Assembly: GCA_014379665.1 (NCBI GenBank)
Contig: JACMLK010000211.1
Coordinates: forward strand, 1-5,148
Length of the DNA stretch: 5,148 bases
Direction: 5' to 3'
From: Saprospiraceae bacterium
GTDB taxonomy: Bacteria; Bacteroidota; Bacteroidia; Chitinophagales; Saprospiraceae
The stretch's first letter is position 1; each line of letters starts with the position of its first letter. The notes beneath the pieces were generated by a model. It was not told the DNA's origin. It worked only from the letters and a program-made list of their open reading frames with translations, and did not search any database. The position numbers and the translations under genes are program-made. Positions 1-5,148 of this stretch are shown piece by piece.

Positions 1-2390
1 ATAATACTGCTTGAGTTCAGTTTCAGACCCCACTGCTTCATGGCCTTGATGTTACCATTCTCATCATACGCAGTTGAAGCATCCGTGCCGTTACCCATCT
101 TTACACTAAAATCAATCAGATAGTTGGGAATGGAAGGATCTGATTTTTCCCAACTAATACCAAATTTTTGATTGAAATCGGCGAAAAGTAAGCGATTCAC
201 CTGATCGTACCCGAACCCATACGCCCGATGTTCCCCAGCCCCTCTGCTCCGCCATTTTATACCTCCTATATTCCCATTAAATTGATTTTGTTGAAAGCCA
301 ACATCATAATTTAACTCAAATCCAAAATACTGATTGGGATCCGTATCATTTACATAATCCCTATTTATACCTTTTAACCAACCACGGATATTATAGTCAT
401 AATTTGAAACAGCTATGTTCCCAAAAGGATAACTATCACCTTCATGACGCGTGCCGATATCGGCTTTTTTTAATCTTCCAAGATAATCATAGTCGTAATA
501 ATTCAATATGTTACCGTGTTCAATCATGCCTACCCTGTCCGCATGATCACGGTAATAATTGACAGTGTAAATATTAAAACCAGATAGACCAGCTGCAGGA
601 TTGTTGTGTACGACAACATTTGAAATGACGCTGTTTGTGAAATTATATAACCTTGGATAAATGTCATTGCCGCCTTTATAATTGTCGGACTGCGTTTGAA
701 CTATTCTTCCTTTTACATCATAAAAGTTTACGTTCTCCAAAAATTTTCCACCGGAGAAATTATTAGGGTCTTCAATCACTCTAACTTTAGAGCCGGTAAC
801 CATCCCCCTGGTTTGAGAAGATGCCTGTGTAGTTACTTCATCCGCCCTTGGACTTTGTCCGTAACCAAAATAAAAATAATTATAATCTTCAGTGAATGAT
901 TTGTTCGTCCATTGGTATGCATCATAATAGGTAATTGTCAATAACACGAGGTTGTTATTGGGAGGCAGCGGGCTTCCTGTATATTGTACTATTTCACTTC
1001 CTCCACTGCTACTGACAAATTCTGTAGTAAACTCTGCTGCAGATTCTGATTCAAATCCTGATGTAAAGGAAATGGATTGCTGAGCCTGATAAAGCAGGGT
1101 GCCCGACACACGTTGGCTTATATAAAGATCATTACCAATTGTGTTTGCGTGGGTTATTGTTAAATTACTTGGTGGATTTTGATTTACAAACTGTTGTAAA
1201 GCACTAGGATTTCCAATGAAAGAAATAATGCCTGTCAGTACGGGTCTGTTCAATTCATCATATTGCGTGGTCATCCATTTGTTCGAGACTCTCATGTTTG
1301 CATCCTGACTATAGACAGCCCGGTCTCTGTTGTCATAAATAATATATTGCCAACCGGATCCGGGAATTTTTTTTGCAATCATTCTACCGCGGACATCATA
1401 TTCATATCGGAAACAAAGCTCATTGATTACGTCGGAAGGCAATACCCAGCTATTTTTGATTGCTTCAAGTGCCTTGGGAGGAATAACAAATCTCAATTGA
1501 TCCAGGTCATCGTAAATATAATAGGTGCAAAGAAAATTATTGTACCCGCTAAAATCAGTAGGGACATTCCCCACCTGCACCTTTTTCAAAATAACTTTTT
1601 CACTTTTATCCTTATATTCTACTGTAGCATAGCCGTTCTCATCCAATAAAATATTCTTAAATAATTGTCCGGGACCATACAAATCAGGTGTACCTAAATT
1701 TGGAATATTCGTAGTCTGATCATTGTTGTTGTAGGTTAGTGCATTGTTTAAAATTGACCAAATCCTGACCGAATCACTAATGGTATTGATTAAATATTCA
1801 TACCTGATACACTTTTCAGATGTTGAACCCTCACTTCCAGCCCAACTGTTGCCTGGAGCAAATGTCTTTATAGGTCTGTTCAAAGGGGAATTCTCAAAAA
1901 TGGTTTTTGAGTAAAACACCTCCTCTCCCGGATATTGCGATAGGTTGAAAGTATTTTGATCAGGGAAGGCATTGAATTTGAAATTTCCATCTGATGTCGA
2001 TGCCGCATAAGGCAGATATTGAAAGATTTGCCTGCCATAGATATCATAATCTATAGGAGTAACCAGATCTTTATTGGGCATATTGGGAGAAAATCCTTTG
2101 GCTACTGTTTGCAATGGTCTGCCTAAGCCATCAAAGTATTGAGTATTGTCATGAACCTGTAATGCAGTGGCCGAATTAAAAGCATTAGCATCTGAAATAT
2201 CCTGTACAGCTTCCCGGACACGCACATAGTTTTTATTTATTTGTGGGCTATGAGCAATTGGAGTTAACCTGATCGTTGTAGCAGCAGGTGGTTGTGTATT
2301 GGCAACGGGTTTATTTGTCTGGCTTTTAGACTGGCTGGAAAAAATGAACAGTATGCCACATAATATACAACCCTTTAGATGTCGATACAT
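1..2390 (-). CDS. DUF6443-type YD/RHS-like secreted protein (3' end missing)
   Basis: The frame is open from an ATG at 2390 to the window edge, giving 796 codons without a stop. An in-frame TAG lies 12 codons upstream with no other usual start between, so the start is well placed. Residues 1-24 look like a signal peptide: R3, H4 and K6, a hydrophobic core around residues 8-17, then SSQSKSQ before a Pro/Thr-rich linker. Residues about 50-190 match my knowledge of DUF6443, with NKNYVRVRE and QYFDGLGRPLQTV. YD-type motifs follow, including RYEYDVRGRMIAKKIPGSGW (328-347), QYDELNRPVLTGI (376-388), YDYDYLGRLKKADIG (632-646), NYDYNIRGWLKGI (663-675) and AYDENGNIK (774-782). A segment near 433-460 (QSISFTSGFE) resembles the beta-stack element often found in these proteins. 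Relatives commonly end in an RHS-associated core and a variable C-terminus, which here would lie beyond position 1. It is probably exported and surface-linked; its biochemical role is unknown. It is the last of three same-strand genes. Confidence 0.9.
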   Translation of the reverse strand, partial: MYRHLKGCILCGILFIFSSQSKSQTNKPVANTQPPAATTIRLTPIAHSPQINKNYVRVREAVQDISDANAFNSATALQVHDNTQYFDGLGRPLQTVAKGFSPNMPNKDLVTPIDYDIYGRQIFQYLPYAASTSDGNFKFNAFPDQNTFNLSQYPGEEVFYSKTIFENSPLNRPIKTFAPGNSWAGSEGSTSEKCIRYEYLINTISDSVRIWSILNNALTYNNNDQTTNIPNLGTPDLYGPGQLFKNILLDENGYATVEYKDKSEKVILKKVQVGNVPTDFSGYNNFLCTYYIYDDLDQLRFVIPPKALEAIKNSWVLPSDVINELCFRYEYDVRGRMIAKKIPGSGWQYIIYDNRDRAVYSQDANMRVSNKWMTTQYDELNRPVLTGIISFIGNPSALQQFVNQNPPSNLTITHANTIGNDLYISQRVSGTLLYQAQQSISFTSGFESESAAEFTTEFVSSSGGSEIVQYTGSPLPPNNNLVLLTITYYDAYQWTNKSFTEDYNYFYFGYGQSPRADEVTTQASSQTRGMVTGSKVRVIEDPNNFSGGKFLENVNFYDVKGRIVQTQSDNYKGGNDIYPRLYNFTNSVISNVVVHNNPAAGLSGFNIYTVNYYRDHADRVGMIEHGNILNYYDYDYLGRLKKADIGTRHEGDSYPFGNIAVSNYDYNIRGWLKGINRDYVNDTDPNQYFGFELNYDVGFQQNQFNGNIGGIKWRSRGAGEHRAYGFGYDQVNRLLFADFNQKFGISWEKSDPSIPNYLIDFSVKMGNGTDASTAYDENGNIKAMKQWGLKLNSSSI

Positions 2391-2547
2391 ACAATCTATT
2401 CTACTTTTATAAAATGGGTTTAGGAACTAATCATAGAGCCTGCTTTTAAATACTCTATTCTGAATTTTTATTAAAAAGATTTGTATTCTATTATAATAGT
2501 CAACAATAATTATCCATAAGTAGCAATTATACAAAAAGCTAGTTTGC
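2391..2547 (-). other. 157-bp AT-rich gap before the DUF6443 gene
   Basis: This gap separates the stop of the small redoxin-like gene from the ATG of the DUF6443 gene. It is very AT-rich and holds no open frame of note. It contains a perfect 12-bp palindrome and a weak promoter-like pair on the minus strand: TTTTTG (2532-2537) and TATTGTTG (2501-2508), separated by 23 bases. The second differs by one fixed base from the Bacteroidota -7 element TAnnTTTG, but the spacing is longer than usual, so a promoter is possible and not established. No Shine-Dalgarno sequence precedes the ATG, which is normal in this phylum. The gap is long enough for separate regulation, but read-through from the upstream genes is equally possible. 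Confidence 0.4.
2481..2506. repeat. AT-rich palindrome in the intergenic gap
   Basis: CTATTATAATAG at 2488-2499 is identical to its own reverse complement. It is flanked three bases out on each side by TTGT (2481-2484) and ACAA (2503-2506), which also pair, giving a 26-base imperfect dyad. It lies about 90 bases before the DUF6443 start and just downstream of the weak -7-like element. It could be a protein-binding site. It is a poor terminator because the stem has only one G-C pair at each end and no U-run follows directly. Chance occurrence in such AT-rich DNA is a real alternative. Confidence 0.35.
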
Positions 2548-3087
2548 TTACTGTCTTGTCATTATTCTATCAATTATGGCATTGTTCAATTTTAGTTGCG
2601 GACCGATCACAGCATACAGTTCTCCGTTCTTATCTATAAAAAACTTCTGACCGGTAGATCGAACATCCTGGTCAAAATGTTGATTTCTATCTTTGTTTGT
2701 AAGCCATTGGAATAGTGGAGATTGTTTATCTGCAGCGGCTTTTTTTACTTTCATACCGGCTGAAATAATGAAATTTGATTTCTGGTTTTTGTAGAGGGCT
2801 TTGAGGGTTTTATCATCACCTTTCCTATACCCTGTTTCTTCAGCAGGTATACCGATCACTATTAGAGAGTTCTGATATTTGGCCTGTAGATTAGAAAGCT
2901 CAGTGGCTGAAAGATTCAAATCCTGAGCCGATAAAGGGAGCGTTACTATAAGAATTTTCTTTCCTTTGAAACTACTTAGTTCAACTTTTGTTCCATCTAT
3001 GGTTTCAAAAGACAGACTATAAACATTAACATACAATGTGAATGAACAAAAAGCCGTAATAAAAATTAAACTTATCAGATACTTCAT
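2548..3087 (-). CDS. Exported glutathione-peroxidase/redoxin-like protein lacking catalytic residues
   Basis: This is a complete 179-residue protein. The ATG at 3087 is the only usual start after an in-frame TAA at 3109-3111. Residues 1 to about 24 are a signal peptide or membrane anchor (K2, then a long hydrophobic stretch). The rest follows the glutathione-peroxidase layout: LSFETIDGTKVELSSFKGKK (25-44) matches the first strand and the DG..V.L..FKGK turn, ILIVTLPL (45-52) the strand before the active site, LIVIGIP (75-81) the next strand, SPLFQWLT (123-130) the HPLY.YL helix, and KFFIDKNGELYAVIGP (148-163) the F.VDKNG hairpin. Where the family has its catalytic Cys or Sec, this protein reads LSAQDL. 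The Gln and Trp-Asn partners are also not evident (AEETGY, RSTGQ). The only cysteine is C14 in the export signal, so the mature part has none. It is therefore probably not a peroxidase or disulfide enzyme; a binding or structural role is inferred. It starts 17 bp after the upstream YD gene and is probably co-transcribed with it. The fold assignment is by eye; AhpC/TlpA-type redoxin is the alternative. Confidence 0.8.
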   Translation of the reverse strand: MKYLISLIFITAFCSFTLYVNVYSLSFETIDGTKVELSSFKGKKILIVTLPLSAQDLNLSATELSNLQAKYQNSLIVIGIPAEETGYRKGDDKTLKALYKNQKSNFIISAGMKVKKAAADKQSPLFQWLTNKDRNQHFDQDVRSTGQKFFIDKNGELYAVIGPQLKLNNAIIDRIMTRQ

Positions 3088-3104
3088 ATTAAATGCATTG
3101 TGGA

Positions 3105-5148
3105 TTAATTAATTTCTATTCTCGTACATGACGCATTCAAAGGAATATTATAAAAGGAGGCGCTGCCATAACCGGAAGAATAATAAATGCAGCCAACATT
3201 ATATATTCGTTCATTTGTATTATAATCCGTATTGCTGGCTATAAAAATATTATATGTACCCGCCGGAATTTGCCCCAGCGGTCCTATACCATTGGCTCCT
3301 ACAAAGAAATTGTAAGATTGACCGGTAGCTACATTATAAAAATTTACGGTATAGTCATCAGCATTCGTACTATTATTATAACCCATCGAGAGGTAGGTGG
3401 TAATCACACAGGAACCGTATTGATTGGCCTGCAATTGTGCATAGGCCGCTGCTTGTAGATTAGCATCCAAAAGTGAAGTAGATATAAACATACCTGCAGG
3501 AACGGTAACAGGATAAACCTGGGCCGAGTACCCGGAAGCACAATTTTGAGAATAATAATTTCCTGTCAGGGGCGCGTTTCCAAACAAAGTGCATGACTCA
3601 GGTTGACCCTGATAATTGTAACAGAACATCTTTACAATATTTTTGTTTTCATCCCTGATCAGTGAAAGACGGTTATACGAATCATATTCATAATAAGTAA
3701 TACGATTGTTAATATCGCATTGTGACGTCATTCCGATGAGTGGATCGAAAGTATAGGTGGTCATTTGGGCACCTATCGGATACAACCTCACTTCATCGAT
3801 ATTCCCCCCCCCTATTGTGAGAGAGCTAATATTCATAAGTTTAATTTCAAAATATTTTTTCACCGGCGATAATGTCCTTAATGGATTTGAACTTACAGCC
3901 TGGCCATTTACAATAGGAGTTGTTGAACCCCAAAGGCTAAGTAAATAATTGCCCTGAGGTACAGAAATACTCATACTTCCGGAAAGTGATTTCCGACCTG
4001 TTATGTTTCCATCCAATGAAATGATGGAGGAGCCTGAATTGATTGTCCAACCTCCATGGTCGGAAGTTTCAAATGAAGTATATGCAATCCGGTCGGGTGA
4101 TGCATTGGTTATTTCAGCTACCGGATAGGTTTTATTATAATTCCATAAATAAGAGAGATTTATATCTCCTTCTTTTGACACTGATTTAATATTACCCTTT
4201 TCATCATAGGCATGATACTGCAGGCGGGGTTCATATGAACTGTTTAGTGATTTTGTATAAATGGTCTCAGGAGCTATTATATTGCTTCCCCAATTTTTAT
4301 ATTTTGTTTTTGAGGCCTTTAAAAATATGTTGTTGTTATTCTTATTGATAAAGGAAGATTGCTCAATAGGATTGCTGATCATATTCGCTGAAATCATTGC
4401 CTGTGAAATGATTCCCAATTCAGGATCTGAAATAAAATCAGCCGGATATTTGTTTTCATTGATCAGCTCTTCACCCTTACTGGTGAACTTCTTGATCTGC
4501 GTGATTTGCTGGTGAGTTTGATTGCCATAAATATAATCTACCGTTTCAACCAACCCTTCATCATTATATACATTGAATGAAGTTGTTGTAGACCTGATGA
4601 GTTTATTATCTCCCGTTGAAACAGAATAACTGTTCCAGGTATATCCCGGACTTAGAATAACACCAGGATCATAGGTTATGCAATATGTCTGATCATCATA
4701 AATTATTTTTTCAAAAACTACCAGATTGACTGCCCCCACTGAGTTATCAGGAAAAGCACCATACTGATTATATACATGCTTTATGGTCTTATACGAATTA
4801 AAGTCCGGATTTTTTCTCTGCGTTGTCTGATACTGAAGCAATCCTCTCTTGTAATGATAACTTACTACATTGGGTTTATTGTATTGATACAAAGAAGTAA
4901 ACCCATCCTGCACAAATGAATATTCATTAATGGTTCTGCCTGTATTGTTTGTCTCATCCCCTTCATATTCTACAACCTCACTGTAACCTACCGAGGCGCC
5001 ATCATAAGGCTCTCCCACACTTGGAAGAGAAACGAAATTACGCACGCGGCAATAGTAAAAGTTTGCTCCATAACATGGAGACCTCTGTTGTTCTGAATTG
5101 AAAAAATGAATTGGTAATGGAACAATAATATCTCCCCTCCCATTTTCA
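3105..5148 (-). CDS. YD-repeat (RHS-like) surface protein with C-terminal DUF5977-like module (5' end missing)
   Basis: The frame is open from the right edge to a TAA at 3105-3107, giving 680 visible codons. A GTG at 5045 could be mistaken for the start, but 34 codons upstream of it are open and read naturally (FFNSEQQRSP, then YGANFYYCRVRNF), so it is internal and the true start lies outside. In visible numbering, the first 300 residues are typical of Bacteroidota YD proteins (VGYSEVVEYEGD, a Tyr-rich body). YD motifs follow at 313-320 (AYDEKGNI) and the WNYNKTYPVAEI stretch at 335-346. Residues 353-456 resemble a carbohydrate-binding-like beta-sandwich (AYTSFE...GGW). Then come MTTYTFDPLIGMT (462-474) and YYEYDSYNRLSLIRDENKNI (485-504). 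Residues 531-580 (YYSQNCASGYSAQVYPVTVP through NQYGSC) match my knowledge of DUF5977, in a single copy. The last 100 residues are an unrecognised Tyr/Asn-rich, probably beta-rich tail. There is no RHS core or toxin-like tip. A G9 run lies in the coding strand at 3804-3812. It is likely first in the visible operon; its function is unknown. Confidence 0.88.
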   Translation of the reverse strand, partial: ENGRGDIIVPLPIHFFNSEQQRSPCYGANFYYCRVRNFVSLPSVGEPYDGASVGYSEVVEYEGDETNNTGRTINEYSFVQDGFTSLYQYNKPNVVSYHYKRGLLQYQTTQRKNPDFNSYKTIKHVYNQYGAFPDNSVGAVNLVVFEKIIYDDQTYCITYDPGVILSPGYTWNSYSVSTGDNKLIRSTTTSFNVYNDEGLVETVDYIYGNQTHQQITQIKKFTSKGEELINENKYPADFISDPELGIISQAMISANMISNPIEQSSFINKNNNNIFLKASKTKYKNWGSNIIAPETIYTKSLNSSYEPRLQYHAYDEKGNIKSVSKEGDINLSYLWNYNKTYPVAEITNASPDRIAYTSFETSDHGGWTINSGSSIISLDGNITGRKSLSGSMSISVPQGNYLLSLWGSTTPIVNGQAVSSNPLRTLSPVKKYFEIKLMNISSLTIGGGNIDEVRLYPIGAQMTTYTFDPLIGMTSQCDINNRITYYEYDSYNRLSLIRDENKNIVKMFCYNYQGQPESCTLFGNAPLTGNYYSQNCASGYSAQVYPVTVPAGMFISTSLLDANLQAAAYAQLQANQYGSCVITTYLSMGYNNSTNADDYTVNFYNVATGQSYNFFVGANGIGPLGQIPAGTYNIFIASNTDYNTNERIYNVGCIYYSSGYGSASFYNIPLNASCTRIEIN
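3804..3812 (-). repeat. Nine-base G run inside the YD-repeat gene
   Basis: The plus strand has nine consecutive C, read as GGG GGG GGG on the coding strand (three glycines in TIGGGNIDE, visible residues 446-448). In the present nine-base state the gene is in frame. With eight G the frame meets TGA at 3788-3790; with ten G it meets TGA at 3793-3795. Either slip would remove about the last 230 residues, including the second YD block and the DUF5977-like module. Runs of this kind are known mutation hot spots for phase variation in surface-protein genes. Whether this one varies is inferred. Confidence 0.7.

Noticed and set aside
1367..1374. Run of eight A in the coding strand of the DUF6443 gene (and seven-base runs at 465-471 and 2731-2740)
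   Set aside because: A/T runs of this length are expected in AT-rich lysine and phenylalanine codons; unlike the G9 run they do not stand out from the background.
1263..1649. Plus-strand open frame of 128 codons, and shorter ones at 696-899, 3270-3458, 3757-3948 and 4261-4515
   Set aside because: All lie antisense within well-supported minus-strand genes, show no recognisable domain, and have compositions expected of shadow frames.
2462..2487. AT-only inverted repeat TTTTTATTAAAAA as a terminator
   Set aside because: The stem contains only A-T pairs and a one-base centre, so it would not form a stable terminator hairpin; it is expected by chance in this composition.
2531..2547. Imperfect CAAA...TTTG inverted repeat just after the redoxin-like stop as a terminator
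   Set aside because: The stem is about four A-T-rich pairs with an interrupted middle; it is too weak to support transcription termination.
3046..3048. C14 of the redoxin-like protein as a lipoprotein cysteine
   Set aside because: The residues before it (TAF) do not match the usual lipobox, which wants a small residue just before the cysteine, and the hydrophobic stretch continues past it.
5043..5045. GTG as the start of the upstream YD gene
   Set aside because: The frame stays open for 34 more codons to the window edge and reads as plausible protein, with no stop and no export signal after the GTG; it is an internal valine codon.

Overview
This window is AT-rich DNA from a member of the Bacteroidota, most likely a Sphingobacteriia/Chitinophagia-type organism. 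That placement rests on protein families I recognise by motif: a DUF6443-type YD/RHS-like protein and a YD-repeat protein with a DUF5977-like module. It also fits the absence of Shine-Dalgarno motifs before the two visible starts and the typical ...SQ signal-peptide cleavage region. It is an inference from family distribution, not a taxonomic match.

All three supportable genes lie on the minus strand and read from high to low coordinates. Region 3105-5148 holds the 3' part of a long YD-repeat protein whose start lies beyond the right edge. After a 17-bp gap comes 2548-3087, a small exported protein with a glutathione-peroxidase/redoxin-like fold that has lost its catalytic residues. After a 157-bp AT-rich gap containing a perfect 12-bp palindrome, 1-2390 encodes the N-terminal 796 residues of a secreted DUF6443/YD-repeat protein whose C-terminus lies beyond the left edge. 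The plus strand has only short open frames antisense to these genes.

The locus therefore looks like a cell-surface or secreted gene set: two large YD-repeat proteins flanking a small exported thioredoxin-fold protein. Its function cannot be read from the window. The part of the DUF6443 protein that would show whether it carries an RHS core or a toxin-like tip is missing. The most interesting signals are a run of nine G in the coding strand of the upstream YD protein, where loss or gain of one base gives a stop within about six codons (a possible phase-variation switch), and the cysteine-free glutathione-peroxidase-like protein between the two large genes. No tRNA, rRNA, CRISPR array, transposase or convincing terminator was seen.
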